DNA of 64,000 nucleotides, taken from an uncultured Verrucomicrobiota bacterium. GTDB taxonomy: Bacteria > Verrucomicrobiota > Verrucomicrobiia > Methylacidiphilales > UBA1321. This document shows, in pieces, positions 17,814 through 26,665 of this stretch (positions within the stretch are counted from its first letter, which is position 1; each line of letters opens with the position of its first letter). The position numbers were made by a program, and so were the translations under genes. Below the pieces are notes generated by a model. It searched no databases. It saw nothing but the letters and a program-made list of their open reading frames with translations, and was not told where the DNA came from. The stretch spans positions 1 through 64,000 of the forward strand of contig CAIPBM010000145.1 of assembly GCA_903863295.1 (NCBI GenBank), given 5' to 3'.

Positions 17814-17839
17814 TTAGTTTCCCCTTGGTTTGCTGGCGA

Positions 17840-18888
17840 TCACTTGAGGGTATAGCGCGCCCCGCGACCCTTGCCGATTTGCGCGAGGTAGTGCTGCGCT
17901 GCCAGCTTCTTCAAGTGAGCCTTGATCGTGTTGCGGTTGGCGCCCGTCGTATCCTCGATCTCCTTGACCGTGATTTCACCACGCGTCTTGGCGAGGTCGA
18001 GGATCTGCCGCGAAAGCGCGGGCAGTGTCGCCCGCAGCGATTGCTCTTCCTTCACCTTCGCCGCCAGGTTGTCTTTCTGCTTCACCATCGTTTTCAGGAA
18101 AAAGACCAGCCACGGCTCCCAATTCTGCGCTTCCTTGCGGATGGTCTGCTGGGTGCGGCGCAAGGCGAGGTAATAGCCATCCTTGTTCGCCTCGATGACG
18201 CCTTCCATCGAACTATAGGGCACATAACCGTATCCGACCCGCAACAGCAGCAAAGTCGTCAGCACCCGCGAAAGCCGACCGTTGCCGTCCTTAAATGGGT
18301 GGATCGCCAAAAACACCGCGATGAAATCCCGATCAGGATCAACGGATGATGGACCTCCTCGTTGACCGCTTGGTTGTACCAATCGACCAGCTCTTTCATC
18401 CATCCAGGCGTTTCAAAAGGCGTGGCCGTTTCAAAAACGATGCCGAGACTCTTGCCGTCCGGTCCGAAGGCTTCAACGTTATTCGTCACTGTCTTGTATT
18501 CGCCCCGATGTTCCTGGTCCTTGGTGCTGTACTTGAGCAAGACCCCATGCAACTGCTTAAGATGATTTTCCGTCGGCGTGATCGCTTCGTACCCGTCGAA
18601 GATCATGTCCATCGCGTCGGCATAGCCCCCGACCTCCTGCTCGTCACGGCTGACAAACGATTTGGCCCGCAACCCGGAAAGTAACTTTTCCACTTCTGCG
18701 TCGCTGAGCTTGGAACCCTCGATGCGGGTCGACGATCCTACGCTTTCAATCGTCGCAATGCGCCGCAGGCTCGTCAGCCTTTCAGGCGCGAGTGTCTCGA
18801 TGACTTTCCAGCGCCCCTTGAACTCGTCGATATCGGCGATGAGCTTCAAAATCTCCGGGGTAATGGTGATGTTCTTAATCTCAACCAT
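17840..18888 (-). pseudogene. Fic-domain protein with C-terminal winged HTH, frameshifted
   Basis: A Fic protein that would transfer AMP or a related nucleotide to a target protein. The N-terminal part (from 18888) has ATIESVGSSTRIEGSKLSD, which contains the S/TxxxE(G/N) inhibitory motif. The core has HRGEYKTVTNNV, VHHPL and the complete Fic motif HPFKDGNGRLSR. The C-terminal 60 residues form a winged helix (EITVKEIEDTTGANRNTIKAHL). The reading frame changes between PLILIGI and FIAVFLAIHPF. A run of three T on the coding strand at 18324-18326 probably lost one T. Restoring it gives about 350 residues, the usual length. It may be a real mutation or a sequence error. Direct repeats in its promoter suggest autoregulation. 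Confidence 0.85.
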
Positions 18889-18895
18889 AGGTCAC

Positions 18896-18965
18896 AATAT
18901 CCATTTGCACCCGTTTATACCCATTTAGAGACTTAATAGAAAGGAAGAATATCCATTTATACCCG
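18896..18965. promoter_or_regulatory. paired 18-bp repeats upstream of fic
   Basis: AATATCCATTTGCACCCG (18896-18913) and AATATCCATTTATACCCG (18948-18965) differ at two bases and lie 52 bp apart, close to five helical turns. Related half-copies (TATACCCATTTA, GATATCCAATT) lie between and after them. The array covers the fic promoter side, and the encoded protein carries a winged HTH, so these are likely operators. Confidence 0.55.
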
Positions 18966-19048
18966 ATACTACCCGTTCGATATCCAATTGGTCGGAGAAT
19001 CTTTGCCGACCCTCTTCGTCTTTTCCAGACCCTGTCAAAATAATTATT

Positions 19049-19103
19049 TCGGCGTTAATCGGCGAATATCGGCAAAAATCGGGGAAGTTCGGGGAATTTC
19101 CGG
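19049..19103. repeat. exact 10-bp-phased TCGG repeat array
   Basis: Units read TCGGCGTTAA, TCGGCGAATA, TCGGCAAAAA, TCGGGGAAGT, TCGGGGAATT, TCCGG, so TCGG returns every 10 bases five times. The array ends 63 bases before the ATG at 19166 and lies between fic and the divergent gene set. Its helical phasing suggests cooperative protein binding along one DNA face, or iterons. Confidence 0.7.
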
Positions 19104-19165
19104 ACGCAAAAATTCAGAAAAAAGAACCGGTGTTAGGACTTGGCCACGCAAAAGGAACCAAGTCT

Positions 19166-19660
19166 ATGAAAACACAAACACCACTCTCTAAAAATCATCT
19201 CACCAAACTCGTGGAGCGCGGCTTCGTCCTCCAAAACCAGCTCCTCGTCCTCCAGGCGGAATTTGCCGGCATCAAGGACCAGTTGAAAGCCGAAGCGCTC
19301 ACCCGGGCGGGCGAGCATATCCCGCTCTCCGACAAAAAAAGCGAAGGAGACCAGTGGATCGCCACCGGCAAAGATTGCGAGTGCCGCATCGTCTTTCCCG
19401 CGCCGAAAATCAAAACCGACCTTGATCCCTTGGAACCCGATTTCAAGACGATCAAGGCGCTGACCGGCGACCACTTCCGTTCGTTGTTTCACCGGGTCGT
19501 TTCTTATGAACCGCAGGACAAGAAAACCTTCCGTGACGATGTGAGTCGTTTTCTCGCCGAATCGGCGGCGACTCAACTGCTCGATCTCTGCACCAGTCCG
19601 TCCGAACCCAAGGCGGTTTGGAAAGCTCTTCCCAAGCCCGCGAAAGGCAAGTCCGCCTAA
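19166..19660 (+). CDS. hypothetical protein, first gene of HTH/ATPase set
   Basis: A 164-residue soluble protein. I chose the ATG at 19166 (MKTQTPLSKNHLTKL) over an upstream in-frame start at 19130, since it follows AAAGGAACC at a proper distance. The N-terminal 50 residues look helical. The middle holds GEHIPLSDKKSEGDQWIATGKDCECRIVFP and the C-terminal part is acidic and helical. I recognise no family. It lies directly downstream of the 10-bp repeat array and 12 bases before the next gene, so it heads a three-gene unit. Confidence 0.6.
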   Translation: MKTQTPLSKNHLTKLVERGFVLQNQLLVLQAEFAGIKDQLKAEALTRAGEHIPLSDKKSEGDQWIATGKDCECRIVFPAPKIKTDLDPLEPDFKTIKALTGDHFRSLFHRVVSYEPQDKKTFRDDVSRFLAESAATQLLDLCTSPSEPKAVWKALPKPAKGKSA

Positions 19661-19672
19661 GGGGAGCCGCGT

Positions 19673-19954
19673 ATGATGAGCGAACACAAAGCCAAATTTC
19701 TCACCTGCCGCCACCTCCCGGCGCGGCTGACCGTGATCGAAGCCTCTTGGTATCTCGGTTTCAGCGAGAACGACATCCCGGTGCTGGCCTCACGCGGGCT
19801 CCTCAAGCCGGTGGGCAATCCCACCCAGAACGCGACCAAATACTTCGCCTTAAAAGACCTGAAAAAAATCCACGAAAATCCCCGCTGGATCAATCGCGCC
19901 ACCGCCGCCCTCAACCAATTTTGGCGGCTCAAAAACGACAGTCGAAAAAAATAA
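19673..19954 (+). CDS. small HTH (excisionase/MerR-like) protein
   Basis: A 93-residue protein with LTVIEASWYLGFSENDIPVLASRGLLKPVG, the shape of an excisionase-type helix-turn-helix, then a wing-like KYFALKDLKKI. Residues about 12-75 align with residues about 40-103 of the next protein (LSVQEAAWLLGFKPHDIPVLVSYRLLQPMG), so the two genes share a duplicated domain. A GGGGAGCC stretch precedes the start. The role may be local repression through the repeat array upstream, or element excision control; both are inferred. Confidence 0.65.
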   Translation: MMSEHKAKFLTCRHLPARLTVIEASWYLGFSENDIPVLASRGLLKPVGNPTQNATKYFALKDLKKIHENPRWINRATAALNQFWRLKNDSRKK

Positions 19955-19961
19955 TCCCCTT

Positions 19962-21818
19962 ATGAAAAAACCTTCTTCACCCCAATCGCCCAACCTCGTT
20001 CTGACCTCCGCTGAATTCGCCGCCTTGGTCCGGTGCGGCGAGGAATGGGACCGCATCCAATTCATGAATTTGTCCCGGCTCCCCGGACGCCTTTCCGTTC
20101 AGGAAGCCGCCTGGCTCCTCGGCTTCAAGCCTCACGATATTCCGGTTCTCGTCTCTTACCGCTTGCTTCAGCCCATGGGTACGCCGCCCAAGAATGGAGA
20201 GAAGCATTTTTCCTCCGGGCAACTGGAGCGGTTGAGCCGCGAGGCCTGGATCGAACAGGGAATACCGCGCATCCGAGGCATCTCGCCAGACCCAGAGCGA
20301 AAGCTCTGCCCCTTCTGCGCTCAGGAGATCAGCGGCTCGACTCTGATCCGCGATTACCAGACGTACTTCGACGAGTCCTACCGCGCCCTCAAGGCAGAGG
20401 TTGACGCCCGCGGCAAGGCGTTGGCGTCGGCCCACGGGGGAGATAATCGCGCTACTTTCGAGCGAGCCGTTCGGGTTGCTGTCGAGACGAGAGATTCTTG
20501 GATCAGGTACGTCGAAGTCCCCGAGATCAACATCGACACCGCTCGCATCTCCGATGTGTGGCGTGCGGCGCGCGAAACCGTCTTCACGCAACTCCGTGCC
20601 AAGCAGGCAGCGCCACTTGACGCGATGAGCCTGTCTCCCGAAGCAGCGGCGGCGGTGGATGCTTATCATGTCGAGCGCCAAAAGGTTCTCGAAGTGTCAC
20701 AGCGACTGCAGGCTCTCAACACCGAGATCACCCGCGTTAAGGAACGGTCGTTCAGGGCGGACCTCACGACGCTTAGAAACGAATTAACGCTGCTGAAGGC
20801 GACACAAGCCCGCCATGCTGTGCCCACCGCCACTCGCTGCGTGGAGTATATGGCGGAAAAGGCCGCCAAGCAGGTCACTGAACAGGCCCGGGAAACGGCG
20901 CGTGTGGCACTGGAGAACTACAGCCAGAACGTCTTTCCGCAATACCAGACGGCGATCAATGAATACCTGGATCGTTTCAATGCTGACTTCAAGCTGGACT
21001 CGGTGGGTCCGCGCGGAACCCGAGGGGGCACGGTTTGCAGCTATTCGGTCCTAATCAACAATATCCCAGTTGATATCATGGCCAGCTCGGGACCTTCCTT
21101 CAAGACCACGCTGAGCGCCGGCGATCGCAACACGCTCGCTCTGGCGTTCTTCTTCGCCTCCTTGGATGCCGATCCCCGTCTGGCCCAGATGACCGTCGTC
21201 ATCGATGACCCGATGACCAGTCTTGATGAGCACCGCTCTCTCGCGACCGTGCAGGAAATTCGCCGCCTGGGCAACCGGGTGGCCCAACTAATCATCCTGT
21301 CGCACTCCAAGCCGTTTCTTTGCGCGATGTGGGAATCTGACACGAGCGCGAACAAAACCGCACTGAGCATCATTAGGGATGGCACTGGCTCCACGTTGGC
21401 AGCGTGGGACGTGACGCAGGACTGCATTACCGAGCACGACCGCCGGCATCAGATGATCCAAGCCTATATTGCAGGCGGAGCCGCTGCCGCAGCGACGGCA
21501 AGGGATACCGCCATTGCCCTACGCCCAACGCTGGAAGGCTTCATTCGGGTGGCCTACCCGGAAGTCTTTCAGCCTGGCTGCATGTTGGGAAATTTCGTCA
21601 CTATCTGCCGCCAGCGGATTGGGGCAACAAATCAACTTCTTTCCCAAGCCGACGCGGAAGAGTTGGACCAGATCGTTGATTACGCGAACCGATTTCATCA
21701 CAACACCAATCCGAACTGCGTTTCAGCGGTGATAAACGATCAGGAGCTGCTGCGCTATTGCAGACGAACGATCGCATTTACGCGGCGGACGGCGCCTCCA
21801 GCGAGGCCCACCCCATAA
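19962..21818 (+). CDS. chimeric HTH / AAA_13 (PrrC/RloC-like) ATPase lacking Walker A
   Basis: A 618-residue fusion. Residues 1-106 are an excisionase-like HTH segment. From KLCPFCAQE (about 113) onward it matches the C-terminal half of AAA_13 ATPases: a CPFC zinc-hook-like motif, a coiled coil (about 130-330), the ABC signature LSAGDRNTLALAFFFASLD (about 384), Walker B VVIDDPMTSLDE (about 412) and H-loop LILSHSKPF. The N-terminal ATPase lobe with Walker A is absent. The tail has RPTLEGFIR and later NRFHHNTNP, which recall the R-x3-E...H arrangement of PrrC/RloC anticodon nucleases; I cannot confirm that. The start follows the previous stop by 7 bases. It may be a decayed gene fusion or a subunit needing a partner for ATP binding. 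Confidence 0.75.
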   Translation: MKKPSSPQSPNLVLTSAEFAALVRCGEEWDRIQFMNLSRLPGRLSVQEAAWLLGFKPHDIPVLVSYRLLQPMGTPPKNGEKHFSSGQLERLSREAWIEQGIPRIRGISPDPERKLCPFCAQEISGSTLIRDYQTYFDESYRALKAEVDARGKALASAHGGDNRATFERAVRVAVETRDSWIRYVEVPEINIDTARISDVWRAARETVFTQLRAKQAAPLDAMSLSPEAAAAVDAYHVERQKVLEVSQRLQALNTEITRVKERSFRADLTTLRNELTLLKATQARHAVPTATRCVEYMAEKAAKQVTEQARETARVALENYSQNVFPQYQTAINEYLDRFNADFKLDSVGPRGTRGGTVCSYSVLINNIPVDIMASSGPSFKTTLSAGDRNTLALAFFFASLDADPRLAQMTVVIDDPMTSLDEHRSLATVQEIRRLGNRVAQLIILSHSKPFLCAMWESDTSANKTALSIIRDGTGSTLAAWDVTQDCITEHDRRHQMIQAYIAGGAAAAATARDTAIALRPTLEGFIRVAYPEVFQPGCMLGNFVTICRQRIGATNQLLSQADAEELDQIVDYANRFHHNTNPNCVSAVINDQELLRYCRRTIAFTRRTAPPARPTP

Positions 21819-21868
21819 CCTTGATCGCTATCGCGCGTCGCGAACAGTCCCATCGCCGACGATTCGGA

Positions 21869-22897
21869 TCAGGCGCGCTTACGGCAGGACGTCGGCAGAA
21901 CCACGATCGTTCCATCGTCCTGGCGCTTGAATCGCGCATGGACTTTAATGCTGTCTTGGACCTGCGAGACTGCGTGGATGATCTTCCCGAGGACTTTGTC
22001 GAAGTTGTCGAAATTCACGACCAGGATTGATCGTGTGATCTGGCGGAACAGCACTTCGAGGTACCATCTCGGTGTTTGGGTGCCGCCGAATTTCCGTAAT
22101 GCATGAAGCTCCTCAAGGCGGCTCACGACGGTGGCATTGAACAAGAGTAGCGAACCGGCTTTCTGGAGCGCAAAGCTCTCCAGCCCCTCATCTGGCGACT
22201 GTGACCACAACAGCGCCGGCGTGTTTTTGGCCACATCGCTTTCCTTCTTGGCGGCGTGGTAGTGCTTCAATGAAAGCCCTGCCTTGAGAACGAAGAGCTT
22301 CGCTGTAGTCAGGAGTATGGGCACAATGAACATCGGTTCGATGTCCCCTGGCGATTCGAACTGGTTCACCATGAGTTGGCGGGCCAAAGCCGGAAGCGCA
22401 TAGCGAAGCTGCTTACCTCCTTTTTCGATCCCTAGTCCCTCGGGAGATTCGGCCCCTTTAAAGCACCACGGCAACGATCGGTTGAACGCCGTCAATGGTG
22501 CGTGCCCACGGATAAGCGACGATGCGGTGAGATGGTCCAAGACCGAAATGACATCATGGCCTCCAAGGTAACTTACCTGCGGACTAAAGAACCATTGAGA
22601 GCCGGGGTGGATGTATTTGCACTCGATAAGGAAAATGATCCGAGATTTCTTGGCTCGGTGGTAGGGCCACTTGAATCCGTAGTGGGCGAATAGATCAATA
22701 CTGAACGATTTATCGATTCGGTTTTCGTCCTGGCGCATGTAGGTGAACTCGCCTAGGACCTGGCATTTTCTCGCGTGCAGCATCCGCGCGGCAACACTTT
22801 CGAGCGGTAGTCCGCTTTTCAGCAGATTACTTTTCCATTTCTTGTCATCGCCCGAGCCTGACGGCAGAGTTTTGGCCTTGTGCGATTGCTTTGTCAC
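21869..22897 (-). CDS. PD-(D/E)XK nuclease-like protein
   Basis: A 342-residue protein with a probable restriction-endonuclease-like fold: PLESVAARML (helix with Glu33), SIDLFA (Asp68) and IIFLIECKY (Glu92, Lys94) give the E...D...ExK pattern with the right hydrophobic strands. The rest (HDVISVLDHL, LPWCFKGAE, FVLKAGLSLKHYHAAKKESD, VLFRQITRSILVVNFDNFDKVL) has no family that I recognise. The start appears to be GTG at 22897. It is convergent with the AAA_13 chimera, with 50 bases between the stops. ATPases of the AAA_13 type often sit near nucleases in defence islands, so a defence role is plausible but inferred. Confidence 0.6.
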   Translation of the reverse strand: MTKQSHKAKTLPSGSGDDKKWKSNLLKSGLPLESVAARMLHARKCQVLGEFTYMRQDENRIDKSFSIDLFAHYGFKWPYHRAKKSRIIFLIECKYIHPGSQWFFSPQVSYLGGHDVISVLDHLTASSLIRGHAPLTAFNRSLPWCFKGAESPEGLGIEKGGKQLRYALPALARQLMVNQFESPGDIEPMFIVPILLTTAKLFVLKAGLSLKHYHAAKKESDVAKNTPALLWSQSPDEGLESFALQKAGSLLLFNATVVSRLEELHALRKFGGTQTPRWYLEVLFRQITRSILVVNFDNFDKVLGKIIHAVSQVQDSIKVHARFKRQDDGTIVVLPTSCRKRA

Positions 22898-22980
22898 CCC
22901 GAGAACGGTAGCCAGACCAAAGTTATCCCGTCACGCTTTGACATATTGCTGAGACACTTTTTTGAGCTTAAAACAGTCTC

Positions 22981-23112
22981 TTGAAAGCCATTATCCTGAG
23001 CGTTCTGCTTTTGTCGTCCGCTCCTATTCTGGCTGATACCTACACCAGCGTCGCCTCCGGCGTAAAGCATTTCTCGAATGGAGGGGGCGCAGTGGACCTC
23101 GACGAAAAATAG
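22981..23112 (+). CDS. possible 43-residue exported peptide
   Basis: From a TTG at 22981 the frame encodes a good signal peptide (KAIILSVLLLSSAPILADTY) followed by only about 24 residues (SVASGVKHFSNGGGAVDLDEK). It may be the truncated start of a larger secreted protein, cut near the block B boundary at about 23115-23160. No clear ribosome site. Confidence 0.3.
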   Translation: MKAIILSVLLLSSAPILADTYTSVASGVKHFSNGGGAVDLDEK

Positions 23113-23161
23113 GCGAGGCACTCAATTCGTTATTGGGCGATCACCGTTTCTTGGCGAAACG

Positions 23162-23551
23162 TTACGACTGGGAAATGGTAATGGATGAAACCCAGATTGG
23201 ATTCTCGAGGTCAGCAGGCTTACCAGCAGGTTCCTCACTAACAATTTCTAATGCATTCAAATCTAGAGCCTCAGCCAAGCGGCCCAGTCCACGACCCTTG
23301 ATGGTGACGAGGTCGGAGCTGGCCTCGATTTTTAATTCTTCCTCGCCAACCCCGCCAAGCCAATTCCAAGAGGAAAGCACGCGGTAGGGATACGAATGGG
23401 TTTCTTCAGTAGAGGGAGACGCCTTTTTGCAAAGCCGAAGCGTAATGACTGATTGAGGCTCGGGATTGATCCGGCCCCAGGGACCGCGCAATTCATCCTT
23501 TCGGTTAACGGGTTCAGATGGAATGTGAGATTTTTTAGGTTTGAGAGACAT
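23162..23551 (-). CDS. conserved small protein of the mobilization block (copy B)
   Basis: A 129-residue paralogue of the protein at 9792-10184. Shared blocks are GPWGRINPEPQSVITLRLCK, ETHSYPYRVLSSW, EEELKIEASSDLVTIKGRGLGRL and a hydrophobic end (WVSSITI). Its start overlaps the end of the relaxase gene by 17 bases, which points to coupled translation. I know no function. Conservation of both sequence and position in two diverged blocks argues for a real role next to the relaxase. Confidence 0.78.
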   Translation of the reverse strand: MSLKPKKSHIPSEPVNRKDELRGPWGRINPEPQSVITLRLCKKASPSTEETHSYPYRVLSSWNWLGGVGEEELKIEASSDLVTIKGRGLGRLAEALDLNALEIVSEEPAGKPADLENPIWVSSITISQS

Positions 23552-26240
23552 AAGTTCTTTGAGTGATTGGGTTGCGGTGCGCCTTGCGAGCGGTCATCGC
23601 CATGCGGCGGCGCTCGGCCCAGGCTTCAGCTTGTTCGGTTAGTTTCTGACAAATCTTCCAACGGCGAATGCGCTCGTTGACAATCTCAATGGCCAAGGCG
23701 CGATCAGCGGGCGTGGCCATTGCGTCCATCGAGGCACGCCGGTCAGTGGTATAGGTGACATGGCTGTCCTCGAAACGGGAATGGCTAACGTAGGCTTGCT
23801 TGAGGTTAGCAGCCTGAATCCCCTCACCGGCCATGAGGACAATGCCCCGATCCACCGTTTTGCCTTGTGCGGCGTGGGATGTTGTCGCGTAGCCGTGGGA
23901 AAACCGCCGGAATTGTGGGGGGATGGTGCGTTTGTCTTTGAGGACAATCGTGCCGTCCTCCCTCACGCCAGCCACCTCGACAATATTCCCGTTGAAAAGC
24001 TTGTGCTCTTTCAGGTTGGCGCGGATGAGGAGCCGTTCGCCGATGGACACCGGCAGCGACCGGGACAAGCCGACGTCGAAGCCCTTGGCGTCCGAGGGAA
24101 CAAAGGCGAACCGTCGTCCCTCTTCATCCCGCACCACGATCTTTTCCCCACGCCGCTCCTCAAAGGCGAGATATTCACCCTTGGAGAACCCGGCGCTGTC
24201 TTTATGGAAGGCGAGGACATCACCCGCCTGGTATTTGCAGGCATCCTGGCGAGACGCTTCCGTCCACTGGTACGAATGGTAGGTGACGACGGACTTATCC
24301 TCTTCGGCCAGAACTCCCGCCGCCTTGAGCCGTGGCCGGACCTCGCCGGTGAACCGATGAATGTCCGACCAGACCGGGGAAATTACCAAACATGATTTCT
24401 TCTGGCCGATGGTTTTCACATAATCGTCCACCGCCATGTGCATTAGCACCTTGGGATCGGGGATTTCCTTGACCGCGCCCAGCCGGTAAAATTCCTCGAA
24501 AGCCCGATAAGCCTTCTTGTCGGCCAGCAATGAAACGGCACTGCGGAAGGCTGGGTCTCGCTGGCGGCGAATCTTGATCAATCGTGCCGTGACTACGTTG
24601 CCGTAGGTCTGCAACGCGCGGAGAGCGTCCCCCGCTTGGACGGAGTTGTGCTGGCCGATGTCGCCCGTCAGGAGGAGACGATTGTTGTTCTCCCTCGCTA
24701 TTCGGCATAGGTTACGCATTTGCTGCGTCGAGATAAGCCCTGCTTCATCAACGATGATGACTTTGTTTCTGATTCGTTGTTGCAGGTCCTCGTTGACGAG
24801 CAATTGCTGCAACGTATCGGCCTTGAGCGTCAGTTCATTTCGCATCACTTCCGTCGCCCCCGATGATGGTGCACAGGCAAAGACATCGTTCCCGCCTTTT
24901 TCAATACCTTTGACGATTTCCCGTAGCGTGCGGGTTTTACCTGTTCCAGCCTTCCCCTGAAAAATAATCACCTGATCGCGGTTGAAAAGGATGGTGCGGA
25001 CGGCCTCGCGTTGTTCCTTGGTCAACTCGGGATCGAGATTGGACACCCGGCCCAAATCGCTGTGACCACGTTTATACGTCAGCACCCAATTGAGATATTC
25101 CCGTTCCATCGCAAGCATTTCGCGGGAAATGATGTTCCTGCCCTTCCGAATAAGATCACCTTTGGCGACTCGTACAGCAACTTCCCTTCGTAAATCCCCA
25201 AGCTGAACATCAGCCCGGCCCGAGATGAGGGCTTCCCGCAGCAGTATCCGCACGTCAATCACGGAATGGCGCTCGAATACTTCGGCTTGCGCTCGATCCA
25301 TCGCTTCCGATACCGATCTGGTGTGACGGTGCTTGGCGATGCCATCCGCCTGCGCGATGACGCCCTTGACGACGTTGAGATGATCACCGCTGGCCTCGCA
25401 CCATTGACGACGTAATTCTTCCGGCTCAACGGCGATCTTATTGGCGCGGGTACTTCCGGCAATCTTTTGCAACCCATCCTGACTCGTCACATTCATGCTC
25501 GCGGCGACACGTTCAATTTCCTCATGCCGCTTGCTGAACTGGTCACGCAGGGTTGGTGGAAAGCCCTTGATATGAAAGCCGATCTTTCGTGCTTCCTCGA
25601 TTTCGTAACCGGCTTCCGTCATGCGTTCTGCCAGTTTATTATAGCAGACCTCCCGGCAAAATGACTGGTATTGATAATACCCCTCTGGTTGCACCGCCTT
25701 CCATTGTTGTTCGACATCATCATAGCTAATGTTCATGATGCAAATATGGGTGTGTAATTGCGGGTCAAGGGCACGGCTGGCATCGTGTGTGACGATGGTC
25801 GCCACCATCCTGTTCGTGTAACGGTCCTGATTATCGATGCCCCCCTTCCTGATCCTGACCGCCGTGACCGCCTCAATTTCCTTGATGGTGTCGTTAACCG
25901 CCTCTTTCCACCAACCGGCAATTCGTTCATCTCCCGCGACGAGATAGGCAATGGACACATCTTTTGGTGGTGAAATTTGACCGAAGTAGCAGACTCGTTT
26001 TTCAGGACCGCTCTCCCTCGCAGCTAATCTTTCACCTGTGACCGGATGCTTGCCTGCACAGAGGCGGGTGAATTCTGTTTGACGCACATGGCCACTCAAT
26101 CCGAGCTGCTTTGCTCCTTCACCCACCCAGGTCATTTCCGATTGTCCCCCTTGCGAGAGATAGTCTTTCTTGGCCATGTGCGTGCGGAAATACTTCACCG
26201 CCGCTCTGACTTGCTTACAGGGTTTATCAAATCGAACCAT
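23535..26240 (-). CDS. MobF-family conjugative relaxase-helicase
   Basis: A roughly 900-residue relaxase of the TrwC/TraI type, which nicks one strand at oriT and unwinds it for transfer. The start at 26240 (MVRFDKP) has an AGAAGG site 8 bases upstream, better than the in-frame start at 26267. The N-terminal domain has candidate catalytic tyrosines (VKYFRTHMAKKDYL), ISPPKDVSIAYLV and the metal-binding box THDASRALDPQLHTHICIMN. The C-terminal helicase has Walker A FQGKAGTGKTRTL, VIIVDEAGLIS, LLLTGDIGQHNS and HGYATTSHAAQGKTVDRG. All motifs of an active enzyme seem present. It is transcribed away from the repeat-rich region at 26268-26706, the likely oriT side. Confidence 0.93.
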   Translation of the reverse strand: MVRFDKPCKQVRAAVKYFRTHMAKKDYLSQGGQSEMTWVGEGAKQLGLSGHVRQTEFTRLCAGKHPVTGERLAARESGPEKRVCYFGQISPPKDVSIAYLVAGDERIAGWWKEAVNDTIKEIEAVTAVRIRKGGIDNQDRYTNRMVATIVTHDASRALDPQLHTHICIMNISYDDVEQQWKAVQPEGYYQYQSFCREVCYNKLAERMTEAGYEIEEARKIGFHIKGFPPTLRDQFSKRHEEIERVAASMNVTSQDGLQKIAGSTRANKIAVEPEELRRQWCEASGDHLNVVKGVIAQADGIAKHRHTRSVSEAMDRAQAEVFERHSVIDVRILLREALISGRADVQLGDLRREVAVRVAKGDLIRKGRNIISREMLAMEREYLNWVLTYKRGHSDLGRVSNLDPELTKEQREAVRTILFNRDQVIIFQGKAGTGKTRTLREIVKGIEKGGNDVFACAPSSGATEVMRNELTLKADTLQQLLVNEDLQQRIRNKVIIVDEAGLISTQQMRNLCRIARENNNRLLLTGDIGQHNSVQAGDALRALQTYGNVVTARLIKIRRQRDPAFRSAVSLLADKKAYRAFEEFYRLGAVKEIPDPKVLMHMAVDDYVKTIGQKKSCLVISPVWSDIHRFTGEVRPRLKAAGVLAEEDKSVVTYHSYQWTEASRQDACKYQAGDVLAFHKDSAGFSKGEYLAFEERRGEKIVVRDEEGRRFAFVPSDAKGFDVGLSRSLPVSIGERLLIRANLKEHKLFNGNIVEVAGVREDGTIVLKDKRTIPPQFRRFSHGYATTSHAAQGKTVDRGIVLMAGEGIQAANLKQAYVSHSRFEDSHVTYTTDRRASMDAMATPADRALAIEIVNERIRRWKICQKLTEQAEAWAERRRMAMTARKAHRNPITQRTYVSQT

Positions 26241-26295
26241 GCCAACGACCTTCTCACATGACAGCAATCGTAGTCATGAACTCCGTGGTATTTTT

Positions 26296-26313
26296 GGTAG
26301 TGCCGACACTACC
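26296..26313. repeat. perfect hairpin GGTAGTG/CACTACC
   Basis: Seven-base perfect arms with a CCGA loop. The arm sequence GGTAGTG recurs as direct repeats about 320 bases away at 26618-26644, so one protein may bind both sites. Confidence 0.65.
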
Positions 26314-26617
26314 GACAACGATTTGACCTCGTGATTGATCGTATGCTTCGTCATGATTCATGCTCAAATCCGTAAAGAATCGGATTTCAAGGAGCAAAAA
26401 TAGGGTCAGGGAAAAGGGGGGAGGACACGCCACCCCGAACGAAGTTCGGTTTAGGCCGGCGCAGGGTGCGTGATTCGTCATCATTCCTGATGCTTCATCA
26501 TTGATCGTCGTGCTGACTTCACGCTCATTGCTCGCGACGATTCATCATAATAGCGCCACCGATGCTGCTGCTGCTCCCTAGTCGAATCGTTCGGCAAAGG
26601 AGCCGATTCCATTTTCC

Positions 26618-26665
26618 GGTAGTGCCGGTAGTACGGGTAGTGCGCGTCCTACCAAAACTACCAGC
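26618..26665. repeat. three 9-bp direct repeats plus inverted half-sites
   Basis: GGTAGTGCC, GGTAGTACG and GGTAGTGCG follow each other with a 9-bp period (26618, 26627, 26636). Inverted half-sites CCTACC and ACTACC follow. They end about 45 bases before the ATG at 26707, whose product has an HTH-like segment, so autoregulation or partition-like binding is plausible. Confidence 0.65.
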
